Assembly: GCA_023014335.1 (NCBI GenBank)
Contig: JAECYW010000011.1
Location: forward strand, 186,001-250,000
DNA length: 64,000 nt
Direction of reading: 5' to 3'
Source of the DNA: Galerina marginata
Taxonomy: Eukaryota; Basidiomycota; Agaricomycetes; Agaricales; Galerinaceae
Below are positions 34,271 through 45,127 of the stretch, piece by piece; position 1 is the first letter of the stretch, and the number at the start of each line of letters is the position of its first letter. A model generated the notes under the pieces. That model was not told the DNA's origin and searched no databases. It saw only the letters and a program-made list of their open reading frames with translations. A program made the position numbers and the translations under genes.

Positions 34271-37200
34271 ATGGAACCTGAGCATCGACGAATTACTTTA
34301 CGCGCTGATTCATCCTCACCTCCTCGTTCAATTTCTCTCCATGCAGAGGAAGCAGATATTCAACCCAAGATAATCACTCCAGTTCGGCGTGCTAGGACAA
34401 AACTTACTAACAGGAATGCTGCCGGAAGACCCCTGAAAAGACACAAATCGAGCACCATCAACAGTCCCGGCCCAATATCTTCATTGCCGGCGTCCGACAA
34501 TTCCACGCCGTCCTCTCATTCCCAATTGTTGATTGGACCCGAACCTTGTCAAACTGACGATCCTCAAAATTACGATGACCAAGGGGCCCCGCCGTCTCCT
34601 GTTCTTCCAGTGCATGATGATCTCTCATCCGCACGATCACCTGGGGAAATCACCGAATACCAATATTTTATTGAAGCAGTATTCGCTGCGGAGTGTGTTA
34701 TATCTCAGCTCACGAAGCAGCTCTTTGTGGTGAATGGATGGAACAGCGCGTCACGAAATGTCAACGCAAGTATTGTGATTGCGTTCTCAAAATTGAATAA
34801 TGACGTATCGGATTACTTTTTGACAGAATAATTGGTATCACCTAGACCAGCTAACAGTGGGCTCCGACAGAATTATTGTATGCATGTGCCCAGCTGGTCG
34901 ATCGAGGGCGTCGTGTTTCCACTCTCAATTTATGTTGGAATACGGTCAAGAGCGATTTCCACCAGGTGACGATATACCCGGTGAGTCAAATGCAACCGTC
35001 ACGGCTTCTTTTCATATGATAGTAGCTAATTCCGACGTATTCGTAAGACCTGGACGACGGAATAATTGTATTTTCTAGGTATGAAACTGAAGACGGGGTT
35101 TATCGCAACCTGCTATCTGTTCCGACAAGGTCAAGTCCTACAATCAAGAACCGCGCTGTTGTCGAATACATAGGAGCTAATGACGGATCTGGAATATGGA
35201 AATGCAACAGAGATCCTAACCTAGTAAACTGCCCACATGTTACCGACGCGAGGCATTCTTTTCAGAAGCATATCCAGTTGGACCTCGGTGCAAGCGATCC
35301 AGATGCCAATCCCACAGAAATGTATTATCTTAGTAAGTTAAATTTTCCAATACTGGGATGATAATCGAGCTCTGATATACGCATATTTTACAGACCCGCC
35401 CATTAAACGTGCGAGCAGCAAAACGAATGAGTCTGTATCATATCACGCCTTACCCCCTCCAATATGGGCTCGTCTTCCATCTGACCCACCACCCCCACCA
35501 ATTTACCCGCTCTCCAGTGCACCTGCAATGATACCGCTCAATCCTGACTCGGCCTCTTGCTTTTGTAAGGCAGACAGGGTACGGTACAACCCATTCCTTC
35601 CAGTCGAAGTCAGACCATGTATTATATACGGGCTAGGAGGCGCTTGGGAATCAACGATCGAGGTCCAGCGATGCCATGCATGCAAACGATATGTTGGTCC
35701 GGACTGCCGGGAAATTGGTATCTTCAACTGGAATAACCATATCTTGGCTACACACCAGCTCCTAGAAGACTACCTGAATGCGTTTACCGCTTCGGAGACC
35801 CCAATATCTGCCTGGGTAAATGTTGTATCTCGGCGCTACAAATCTGCGGAAACACGTCCTTTCCTGACCCACACTCCATTTACTTCGGTCTGGTTTTCGT
35901 ATGCTCGACTTTTACAACTTCATGGCGACATGAAATGTTCTCTATGTGGCCCATCTCCTGACGTTTTGATCTTCGATGGCGTGTCCTTGTCCTTCAACCA
36001 AAAAAATGTACTGTCGTCATTAAAGCCACCGACTACAATTCACCAAATCGAATCGGTTATCCGCGAGAAAACAGTTCGCATCAGAAATACCCAGTTTATT
36101 ACCGATTCAGCTCTCCGCAAAAACATTAGGAAAATTTTATCGGGCGCATCACTTCACTTGGCCGACTTGTCGTCTCTCGACCAGCAAATCTCGGTCGAAT
36201 TTTCATTCCTTGATTTACTTGGGGAAGATTCAGTTGAATCTGGGTCCTCTCAGGACGAAGAAGTTCAGAAACGCAATAACGGTCGAAGGGAAGCGGCCAA
36301 GGAGCGGAAACGACAAGCACTATTGAAACGATTTCAGCTCATTCCTAATGCTGTTGCAGGTTTGAAGAAGATTGATCAGGAGCTAGGTACTCTCTTCGAG
36401 CTCTGGTTTGGATCCGCGGCTGTCGTGCAGAAGACTGCAGTTCCCAGTGTCTACCGCGCTCTATTTATCCAGGTGAGTAGATATCACCAAACCAAAGACA
36501 TTAATTGTTCAAATTAAAGCAGATTAGCGCCGAGGAATCCGCCCTGCAAATGATCAACCAGCCCTCTCTCAAACGACTCAAGGAATTTATCATACAACCC
36601 ACAATGGAAAACCAATCATACCTCTTACATATCCCCGCTCTTTATAAAGTTTTAGCTTACGAGGGCTCACACTCAATTTCTGGGGAGATCTCTTCAACAA
36701 TCCTAGCCGTTTGCCGATGGCTGTACCTCCGTGCAGAGACTGTGCGGCGCTTACTTTTGGTACACGAGACGGAGACCCCCAATCCAACCATTGACGCGGA
36801 CGGGGCTGATTGGAGAATGGTTCGTTGTTACAGACCCAATTCATTTTCAAAGACTCATCTACACCCAGACCGGCTGCTTCTATGAAAAGCCACAGATAAG
36901 ATATCGACCTCAATACCCCCATCTAAACGAAGGAAAAAAGGTCGACCCTGGCATCGAAAAGGCGGGGGGTTGCCGAAAGTATTACACCAAGTATAGCCCT
37001 CGGAAACTCACAGGTGGAATTATGGTACCCTGGTGCACGCACAGCGTGGCTTACGGGTTTCACTGCATTCCCATTGCCGAAGGCCGAAACGACGTCTTTT
37101 CAGCCCTCTACACAAGATGGGAGAAAGCTCCAAAAATAATTCTATATGACTTTGCTTGCGCCCTTCAACCATACTGCATGCTACGCGAACCAGCATTCTT

Positions 37201-37459
37201 TCAAGATACCCTCTTCGCCATTGACCAGTTCCATGCCCCCGACCACACGAAATGTTGTCCGTCATCATTCCTGTCGACGTACGCACAAACCGATTCACGT
37301 TTAGCTCTCGTAAATTCCAGTGCTGGCGAATGCGGGAACGGTGGATTGGCACGAATCCGAAAGTCGGTAAGCTACATGAATCAAGAACACGCGATTATGT
37401 TCACAAGGGTCTTCTTGTCAATCTGGAATCGGCTCCGAATCAGTGGCCTCCCTACTTAG
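34271..37459 (+). CDS. KDZ-type transposase with cysteine clusters (CxC4-like, SWIM-like)
   Basis: Secure exons are 35394-36472, 36523-36819 and 36869-37459; probable 5' exons are 34271-34774 (or to 34729), 34827-34980 and 35093-35332. Total is about 950 aa. Introns of 50 and 49 nt remove what would otherwise look like a stop and a frameshift. An N-terminal Pro/Ser-rich part is followed by a WKC...NCPHV SWIM-like zinc motif, then CFC...CHAC...GPDC cysteines (about 355-400), CSLCGPSPDVLIFDG, and a C-terminal core with WCTH..YGFH, LYDFAC (about 850), FHAPDHTKCC and NSSAGECGN (about 907-915). These are hallmarks of the KDZ-associated family of mushrooms as I recall it. The acidic residues of FDG, YDFAC and ECGN are candidates for the RNase H-fold active site (inference). 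It sits next to the left inverted repeat and reads as intact. Confidence 0.8.
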
Positions 37460-37907
37460 ATTATTAGTCGGGTGAATCAATTGTTTTATTATCTCTAAGT
37501 TCATAGACTCGATTCCAGTCTCCCTGGGTGCAGAAACTAAATTTCGTGTGTGGAACGACTTTATTCCTGCCGCCAGAACGGCTGGTATCCGCAGAAAACC
37601 TGTTCACGCCAACCATATGAACTGAACGGGTTTTATTGGCATAACTAAATTGGCGCAGAGACCCAATTTAGTTTGTGAGAACAAAAACCTTGCCCTCAAT
37701 GGGAAATATGGGACGACAAAACCAAATTCACGCAAAGACAAAACTTGGTTCCGCAGAAACCAGATCGCTAAATTCTTGAATAATCTGGTTTACCTCGCCT
37801 CAAATTCTGATCCTAATGGAATTTGTTGCGGTCTGTTAGTAAATTTTCATCTTGCTTCTCTTCCACGACTACCTCGCCAACATTTTCCTGTCATAATTTT
37901 TTTCGCG
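37460..37907. other. Spacer between transposase and zinc-motif gene
   Basis: About 450 bp with AAATTTGGTTT/CCAATTT-like words that recall the inverted repeats. No gene; it probably contains the promoter of the gene at 37908. Confidence 0.35.
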
Positions 37908-39266
37908 ATGCCCAAGGACTCTTCTAAGGCCCGAAAAGGCAGTATTAGAACCTCGCCTTCCAAGAGGAGAGGCCCCATGCACTGTAATGTGTGTCCAGGC
38001 AGACCATTGCGAAATGAGTGCATGCATACGGTCGCAGGACGCGATTATCTTCAGAAGCAGAAGGATGTACGTTCTGCTGTCGTTCCACTCCTCTTCCGAG
38101 TTGACAAATGTCCAATTATATCAATAGAACTTGCAGGATGGTCCCAAAACCCCGCGGTCATCTCCTCGGTGCACAGTATGCGAGGGACGACCACTACGCG
38201 CAGAGTGTATTCATACCAAGACAGGACAGGCGTATCTTCGAGAACAGGAGATTCTTAATGTAAAGGCCAATATTTATCTACTCCTATTAATGATGAAACT
38301 GATTCTTCCCTTTCTCAGGAACTTATTAGCTCAACGCCCGCGCCTGGTCCGGCGACTGGTGCAGCCCAGATGACAGGCTCTGATTTAGGCAGTGGCGAAC
38401 CTGCTCCGCCACTTTTGGCGTTGTCTCCTGCTCTTCTTTCACCCGATGCGCCTCTCGCCCCTTCTGCAGCACCTGCTTTCGCCCCACCCGATGTGCCTGC
38501 CGGTACTCCTGGTTTCACCCCACCCGATGCGCCAGTCACTACTCCTGCTGCATCTGCTGACGACACACCCGACGATCCTCAGCCTCAAACAGCAATGTCC
38601 GTGACTGAAAAAGGCAAGGCTAGCTATACCCGCGCCACCAAGGCTAATCCAAAGCATGGTTTTGTGCGCGGTGCGATGAGAGGCGCAGATCGGCACGGTC
38701 AGTGATTTTGCGAGGCCTTTTTTAAACTGTCCGCTGACGCTTGTCAAGATATTGTGCGTAAACATACTCGACCTGAAATCATTCAAGACGCCAAGACTGC
38801 AAGCAAACGATTTCTCGAAAATGTAAACAGATTAATTGAGAAGGTCAGTCTATTATGCTTCACGGATTATATGGACGTATAATTGATTTTTTTTGTCAAG
38901 AGCGAGGACCTTGCAGCGTCAACGGGATGTTGGTTATTCGTCGGAGCTCAGCACTGCAGTGGCGTTGGTGCAACAATCCATTACACCTCTCCCCGCCTCT
39001 TGAGAGATGCACGCGAGCCCATGAACGAAATTGCTAATGACTTCCACGAGCTTATGACCACGTTGCTTCAATCACGACGAACAGACGCGCTCACTCTTAG
39101 CAGGAAACTTAAAAAGGCAGAGGAAGAAAAGGAGCTGATGGATAAGAAAGTTGAGCATATGAACGATCAATTAGCTACTCAGGAAGACAAATTAGCTAAC
39201 CAGGAAAGGCTTCTACAGCTTTATGCGAGCAGACTAGGAATCGACCCAGACACGCTTAGCCAGTAG
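37908..39266 (+). CDS. Cargo protein with a doubled CxxC-GRPLR-EC-HT motif and coiled coil
   Basis: Five exons (37908-38066, 38137-38259, 38319-38697, 38749-38843, 38901-39266) give 373 aa in phase. The first two exons each encode one copy of a motif: CNVCPGRPLRNECMHT (about residues 26-41) and CTVCEGRPLRAECIHT (about 65-80). Cys and His spacing suggests one zinc site per copy. A Pro/Ala-rich linker with PPDAP/PPDVP repeats (about 105-175) follows, then a basic SYTRATKANPKHGF segment and a C-terminal coiled coil rich in K/E/L (about 315-360). No named family is recognised. DNA binding or docking to the transposase is a guess. The intron at 38698-38748 is 51 nt; without it an in-frame TGA would end the protein at 38705. 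Confidence 0.68.
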
Positions 39267-39392
39267 GAGTACGCAAATAATGTATACCGTCTATCCTATT
39301 TTGTAATTTACTTGGCATTCGGGTCCTTCGGGTCTATCTTTTCGGTGGTCAGCCATAGAGTTCGATTTTACTGCATATGGCGTCTCTGGAAT

Positions 39393-39677
39393 ATGGCCTC
39401 CGGCTACCAAGGACGTGGTTACCCGACGTCTGATGGAAATGCGGCCGCCAGAAGGGAGAATGTCTTCCCATTATTACTTTTCGATATGGACGAAGTATTT
39501 TTCACGGGCGTGAAGCCTCAAGCAAACTACGCTGATATACCGTCCACTCGAGGATCATTGTTCAGCAGAATTAATTGGTACAACCTACATGTAGTACACC
39601 CCTCAATTCGAGACATGGTCAATACCTTGATCAATACCCTCAAAGTGGGTTCCAAGGCGACAGCCTTTAATCATTAG
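39393..39677 (+). CDS. Hypothetical small ORF, doubtful
   Basis: 94 codons from ATG (MASGYQGRGYPTSDGN...). After its stop, a second frame MSSISWKEPKCT runs into a GTAAGT donor at about 39714, so this may be a remnant of a spliced gene. No domain, no homologous copy in the window. Confidence 0.2.
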   Translation: MASGYQGRGYPTSDGNAAARRENVFPLLLFDMDEVFFTGVKPQANYADIPSTRGSLFSRINWYNLHVVHPSIRDMVNTLINTLKVGSKATAFNH

Positions 39678-40202
39678 ATGAGTTCCATTTCATGGAAGGA
39701 ACCCAAATGTACGGTAAGTGGAAGCAAGATCTCAAATGTTTCACCTGGAATGGACGACGTCGGCACTGCCAACGGTAGATATCACGCGAGTTGCTCCACA
39801 ACAACTGAGAGGACTACCAAATTACGTTTGATTTTTGCCGCGCGAATGTCAACGAGTCACGACGCAGTCCAAAGTGTATAACAAATTAATTGTACCTAAA
39901 GTTCCACTGAGTATTATGAGTGTATTATGCCCCTCTAACTTCAGAACTGTATCGTCTGAACTGCGTGTTGATCGGATGAAGTTGGCGTAAGGCGCAAGTA
40001 ATGAGGGCGAGATGGCGAAATGCTGTTGACCAAACAACACACCGGCGCCATTCTCAGAAGATCTATCCGAAATGTTCACATGGGCTCCTATGGCGCTGGG
40101 AAGCTGGGTCCAAAGGAACGGGAAGCTGGGTCCAAGGGAATGGAAACGGTGAATTTAAAATTCAGTGGCGGAAATCATAAATCGGGATGAGACGATCTGT
40201 AA

Positions 40203-40568
40203 TCAGGGGGAACAGGAGAACTCAACTTGGATTTGGATTTGTGCCCAGAATTTCGCCAAACGAGTGTATATCTGTTGAGGGGATAACGGCGCATTGATTA
40301 GAATGTTCAAGACCGACGAGAGGGAGAATGGTACACGGAATACTGAAGCAGCCGTTGGGGGAGGCATCTTGGAAAATGCCTCGTATGTTTTTTGATGGTG
40401 GCTGTGCTCACTCGGCTTCCGCCGTGGGCGCCATTGAGCATTTCGAGAACTACCCCCAAAATAGAAATTTGATCGTGGCTGTGTTTGGTCACATTCCGTG
40501 ATTAATGTAACACCTTCCCGCGCCCCTACTACGGGAGAACAGGCGCGCGGAAACTGCACAGCTGGCAT
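40203..40568 (-). CDS. Hypothetical small ORF, doubtful, overlapping a repeat
   Basis: 121 codons. Its early part (EGVTLITECD) is re-used on the opposite strand near 40857-40886, where the plus strand reads EGATLITECDHEGC. The same coding-like phase on both sides of an inverted duplication suggests that this was once an exon. No domain recognised. Confidence 0.22.
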   Translation of the reverse strand: MPAVQFPRACSPVVGAREGVTLITECDQTQPRSNFYFGGSSRNAQWRPRRKPSEHSHHQKTYEAFSKMPPPTAASVFRVPFSLSSVLNILINAPLSPQQIYTRLAKFWAQIQIQVEFSCSP

Positions 40569-40886
40569 ATTATGGCTTGTGGCACCGTAGATAGATAGTT
40601 TAGTGTGCGTTTGGGTCCCAAAAATTGTTTATTAGTACGGAAAGTGATTCTATAATATTAATATCAACACCTTCCCGCGCCCCTACTACGGGAGAACAGG
40701 CGCGCGGAAACTGCACAGCTGGCATATTATGGCTTGTGGCACCGTAGATAGATAGTTTAGTGTGCGTTTGGGTCCCGAAAATTGTTTATTAGTACGGAAA
40801 GTGATTCTATAATATTAATATCAATTCTTTGAAATTTTTTCAGGGGAACGAGACTGAAGGTGCTACATTAATCACGGAATGTGACC
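40487..40886. repeat. 30-bp inverted repeat flanking a 157-bp tandem duplication
   Basis: 40487-40516 and 40857-40886 are reverse complements with one mismatch. Between them, 40509-40665 is repeated almost perfectly as 40666-40822 (one substitution noticed). The tandem unit starts inside the left inverted repeat. The arrangement looks like a recent local rearrangement within the transposon. Confidence 0.8.
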
Positions 40887-41734
40887 ATGAGGGGTGTTAC
40901 GGTTCGAATGCACCAGAAGTTCTGGTAAATCACCGTCCATTACAGTGACCATCCCACGGTAGGATTTCCTTTTATATTCACCAGAACCGATGGCGTCGAG
41001 ACTATTGTTGCGTTGATTTGGCGCTTGGAAGTGAACATCGCCCTCCGCTTGTAGTCGTACTTGTAAGTGTTAATAAAAATGGGAATCATGGAGCTTCGAG
41101 TTCAAGACTGTTCGCGAAATTCTGAACTGGGCAACTGTGCGGCGCATGTTACATCCCTCATGGTAGATGACCACCTGAATAGAGGAATGCGCTCATTGTT
41201 GTACCTTAGGTTGTAGCCGGTTTCTCTCTCGACAGTATTCAGCTTATGTCCTTTATTTCAAAAGATCAAATGGCCAAAATTAAATATATTATTATCCACA
41301 CACTGAAAAATAACAGGCTACACTTGGATTGTCTCGAAATACAAGTCGCAACAAAAGTAGTGGTCACCGTATAGTGAGAAAACAAGTCGCAATCAAGGTG
41401 GGGACCGATCGCTGGAGATTTCGAACAGAAAACAAGTCGCAATCAAGGCAAGGACAGGGTAGGGATCAGGTCGTAACCAGGGAATATGTGACAAGGAAAT
41501 TCAGAATGGTGACAAAGTAGGAAACAGGTCGAAACCCGGTCGTAAATTGGTCGTAAACCAGCCCGAGCAGGGCCCAAAATTAAAACCAGCGTTAGAAACT
41601 GCTTGGGGTCTGCTCTTTAAAGAGTTCTCGAACTTGAAGACTCACGAGAAGCGGTCCTAAACTAGTTAGAAAGAGTTCTTGAAATCCAGAATTGAAAAAA
41701 AGACAAAGACAACGATGAAGCCAAGATGAAGCCA

Positions 41735-42030
41735 GAAATTGATTCATAACTTCTTACAAGTTCAATGGAGCTGTCACTGAAGACTTGATCCCGGAAGAGA
41801 AAAAAATCTTGAAGCCAACGTCCTCTCAGGACCTACGCACCATGCATATTTTGCCACAGATTGAGACGGTTTGGATATTTTGGGAGAGAAGAATAGAAAA
41901 CATAAGTACCGTAGAAATATTCTGAAATTAGAGTCTGTTGTCAATCTTAACCTCCTCTTCGTCGTTGATATCTGCTTCTGACTTAGCTTCGAAGCAACAG
42001 GACCCAAAAATTATCTTATAAACTAGGAAA
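41735..42030 (-). pseudogene. Degenerate duplicate of the 3' end of the 42121-43052 gene
   Basis: 41932-42010 resembles 42134-42215 (the region coding for the acidic EDEEEV end), and 41735-41790 resembles 42033-42085 just downstream of the stop. The duplicate has no start and no open frame of its own. Confidence 0.45.
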
Positions 42031-42120
42031 CACGAAATTGATTCCTAACTTTATACAAGTTCGATGGAGCGCTCAGAAATAGTAGAGACCTGAAAGTACA
42101 AGTACTACTGATATGTATCA

Positions 42121-43052
42121 TTACTCTGGGATTAGCGTCTGTTGGACTCTCTCGACCTCCTCTTCGTCTTCGATACCCGCTTCAGAATTAGCTTCAAAGG
42201 ACCGGAGAATTATGTCGTGAAATCCTCTTCCAGGTCCGATGCTGTACAGACTACGGCGAATGATTGCGAGTCGCGTTTGAATAGTCGTTAGGCCTTGAAC
42301 CATTGTCATGAGCTGTTCCTGCTGATATGCCCAAAGGATTTTTACTGCCATGGGACGGTCGGGGAGATAGCCATCCATGACCTGAAGGGAACGCAAGATT
42401 TCTCTACCCACTAGTTCATGGGACCACAACCTTTCAATAAACTGTAGTACCCGTTCTGGACCTCTGGCAATGGCACGGTGTAGCAAAACCTCGAATGTGT
42501 CGGGCCAAGCAGCAATACCTCCCCAATAGCTGCCCCACTTCTGCACCTTTTCTCTCACTCTAAGAAAGCTCTCGAGTTCAGAAAACTCGGGTGCGAGGCC
42601 GTTCAAAAATTCTAAAGGGAGAAGGAGATTATCCGTTTCGAATTTCTGTCCCTTGGTTTTCAGCTGTGTTGTCAGAAACGCAACATCGGGATAAGCTGGT
42701 GATTCCCAGTACTCTTCCATGATTTCTGCAAGGCAGTCCTTTGAAGAGTCCGTCTGCATGGATACGTCCTTGCTACACAATAATTAGAGACGTCGGAGGA
42801 CATCATATTTCATAACGTACTATTCTAGAACTTCCTGGCGTGTATTCTGAGTTGTCGAAGCTGAAGTGACAACTGCCTTTTCACTGTACAATTATCAACA
42901 GAGCTCAAGGCACATTGCTTCCCAGATTCGTACCTTTCAGCTTTACGACGTCGACGACGTTCAGAATTTTTTGCTATGATACTCGCTCTATTTCTATCGT
43001 AATTCCAGTTAGCGTACGCTCTGAGACAAGAGTTTAAATATCTACTTCTCAT
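42121..43052 (-). CDS. Unknown cargo protein, 277 aa
   Basis: Exons 43052-42934, 42883-42821 and 42772-42121 join in phase; introns are 50 and 48 nt. The start is MRSRYLNSCLRAY and the N-terminus has a basic stretch SERRRRRKAE (about residues 31-40) that could be a nuclear localisation or DNA-contacting segment. The middle is helical and Trp/Leu-rich, and the C-terminus is acidic (DEEEVERVQQTLIPE). No family recognised. It is transcribed towards the transposase, in tandem with the viroplasmin-like gene upstream. A broken duplicate of its 3' end follows. Confidence 0.6.
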
Positions 43053-43296
43053 AGTAGCGCTTGTGCTTGTTAGAAGGGGAGCTGTTTGTAACAGACATGA
43101 TGATATCGATGAGGCAATAGCAGCCGTCGTGTGTCAGGGAGGTATGTGGTCTTGTGTCAAGATACTTATTTGATTCACGATGGACGATGGTCTCGAACAA
43201 CAAATTTAATTTTAGCAACGGTATTTAAACCCCACAGAAAATACAAAACAAGCTAATAACTGCGCACTCCCCATGCAAAAGGTGGCTAAATAAAAT

Positions 43297-44086
43297 TTAC
43301 GGGAAATCTGCGGAACTGAGGGTAACTCGCCGGATGCGGTGAACGACTCGTTCGACCTGCCCGGCATTGAGGGTATTCATGAATACCTCCACAGCTTTGA
43401 GGTAGGTCGTGAACTTCTCACAGCGGGACCTTGGAATACCCATCGTGTTGAGGAATGGTTTGCCCCTGCCAGGGATCGTAAACAGATAGAATAAATAATG
43501 TGGTAAGACTGAAACTCACTTTCCGGTGAAGATACCCGGATTTCTGCCTATGTATATGGCATAGTATCTATCCCCATTGACGTCCATTCCTGGGTTATCT
43601 GGAAATTTCAGAAGGCGGTCAGAGATGTTAGACGAGGTAGAATGGATGTACCTGGGAGTCCTGGAATCCCCGTCGAGGAGGCATTGAGAGTTTGGCGATC
43701 TTCGATGTAAGTAACTCGCACAACCTGGCCAAGACTCAAAGCACCATTGAAATAATCAATTGCCGCTTCTTGAGTCGAGAACTTTGCGACGTGAGCTCCT
43801 GGAATCTGCTTCACGTTGTCCTCAATGGCCAGCCTAGAATAAATCAGACCTTTGTCCAGAATGAAGCAGATGAAAATATGACATACGATCCTTCCACCAC
43901 ACCTGGTGTTCTTCCGACGACCACTGCATACCAAGACGGAGTTTCAGGGTCCTTTGGGTCCTTAGTGCTCGGTTGTTCTGCAGAGAGGTAACTAGTTAGA
44001 ATAATAGCCAATAATACTTAAAGCGACTGACTCGAAGACAATTGGGAGGGCGGAGAAGCGCTGTCGTTTGTAACGAGGTCGGTCAT
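43297..44086 (-). CDS. Protein with two RNase H1 N-terminal (viroplasmin-like) domains
   Basis: Five exons (44086-44032, 43977-43887, 43833-43652, 43598-43520, 43465-43297) give 191 aa with consistent phases and 53-54-nt introns. After a Ser/Pro-rich start, domain 1 (about residues 31-78) has WYAVVVGRTPGVV, VKQIPGAHVAKFST and AIDYFNGAL. Domain 2 (about 117-166) has YYAIYIGRNPGIF, KPFLNTMGIP, EKFTTYLKAVEVFMN. This is the pattern of the small domain at the N-terminus of eukaryotic RNase H1 and in caulimovirus viroplasmin, which binds RNA-DNA hybrid or dsRNA. No RNase H catalytic domain follows. A role in handling hybrid or structured nucleic acid for the transposon is an inference. Confidence 0.72.
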
Positions 44087-44428
44087 ACTTTGAGGAGAGG
44101 ATCGGGAAAAGTGGGAAAACACGAGAGCGAAAGTGCTCTCCCCAGATTATATGTGAAGACTTCGCAGACCCTTTTAGTTTTTTCTGATCTTGATCCAAAG
44201 CGCCTCTTGGGGAATTCAGTAGAAGCCCCAACCGATCCACATGATATTTTGCCTTGTTACCCAAACATCTGTTACGGAGCGAATCTAAACAATTGATGAA
44301 TAAGTACCTCGTTTCGAAGCAGCGTACTGGCGGCGTCCATATTTAGGATCTTTCTATCAGAAATTCAGTGTTTTAAGGACTTCAAGAACCTGAGCATCCT
44401 TCACGATTTTATCCTTCCTTCGTAACAT
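44087..44428. promoter_or_regulatory. Shared 342-bp spacer between divergent cargo genes
   Basis: The viroplasmin-like gene (minus) and the 44429 gene (plus) start back to back. The spacer includes an ATG at 44338 on the minus strand followed by a GT donor, which could be an alternative first exon, but I could not join it in phase. Confidence 0.35.
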
Positions 44429-45127
44429 ATGTCTCAGCCCGAAGCCGCCATCCAACAGGCTGTCTCAACTTATTTTCAAAACTGTGATGGTGACCTTCCC
44501 AGTGTAGAAGAAATCACGCGTCAAGTTTTTCTTTCTCTCGTCGATCCTGACGACATTGAAGAATTTAATGCACGCCGCACCTACATCGAATTAATCTCTA
44601 CCCCGAGTTCTGAGGATATAGAGGACTACTGTCAGATCCTATGTCTAAAGGAGTGGGCCGCTGGCCCTGCCGGGGGATTTTACAAGCGAAACAGTACGTA
44701 AATATGCTATTATCTTTTTACCAACTACCATTAACGCACAACGCTGTAGAACGGACCGGAAAAATAGGTTTGAGACATAATTGTTGCCTACTTTCGCGTA
44801 ATTGATGAAATCTTTACAGAACGTTCGCAGCTTTTCTCGGCCGAGGTGCTTAGGTTGAGCTACCAGACCCACATGACCCATACTAGGTTAAATGTGGAAG
44901 GGTTCATCTCCGGTGGCTTGCCAGTCATGCAAGGGATACTGCACGATCGTGCGTTCAGAAGTTCCCAAGCCGTTGATAGGATTCTTAGGCTGCGCAACAC
45001 GTGGAAAATTCCGATTAAGGGCGAGGTGGTTATGGACGAGTCTGGCCGCATTTCCAAGTTCGTGTATGCCCAGTCCCGTCAGTACTCTCCCAGCGAACGT
45101 CAAATCCTCGAAGCCATATCCAGGTAA
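44429..45127 (+). CDS. Unknown cargo protein, 196 aa, with an 18-nt micro-exon
   Basis: Exons 44429-44693, 44750-44767 (18 nt) and 44820-45127 join in phase: the junction reads FYKRN-KRTGKIE-RSQLF. The start MSQPEAAIQQAVSTYFQ is followed by an acidic PSVEEITRQVF and DPDDIEEF stretch. The C-terminal half has repeated basic/hydrophobic segments (AVDRILRLRNTWKIPIKGE). No domain recognised. If the micro-exon were skipped the frame would be kept, with six residues lost. Confidence 0.6.

Larger units (their letters stand above)
39267..42120. other. Gene-poor interior of the transposon
   Basis: It holds a weak plus-strand frame with ATG at 39393 (to 39677, 94 aa), a weak minus-strand frame 40203-40568 (121 aa), a 157-bp tandem duplication, and near 41330-41560 a cluster of GTCGCAA/GGTCGTAA words. 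None of the frames has a recognised domain. It is probably decayed cargo. Confidence 0.35.

Noticed and set aside
36780..36890. Apparent frameshift in the KDZ transposase
   Set aside because: A 49-nt GT-AG intron (36820-36868) joins DWRM to TGCFYE in phase, and this junction fits the family pattern I recall, so no frameshift is needed.
38690..38750. In-frame TGA in the doubled zinc-motif gene
   Set aside because: A 51-nt intron with gtcagt donor and tcaag acceptor, the same pair as the next intron, removes it. A nonsense mutation is still possible because 51 is a multiple of three.
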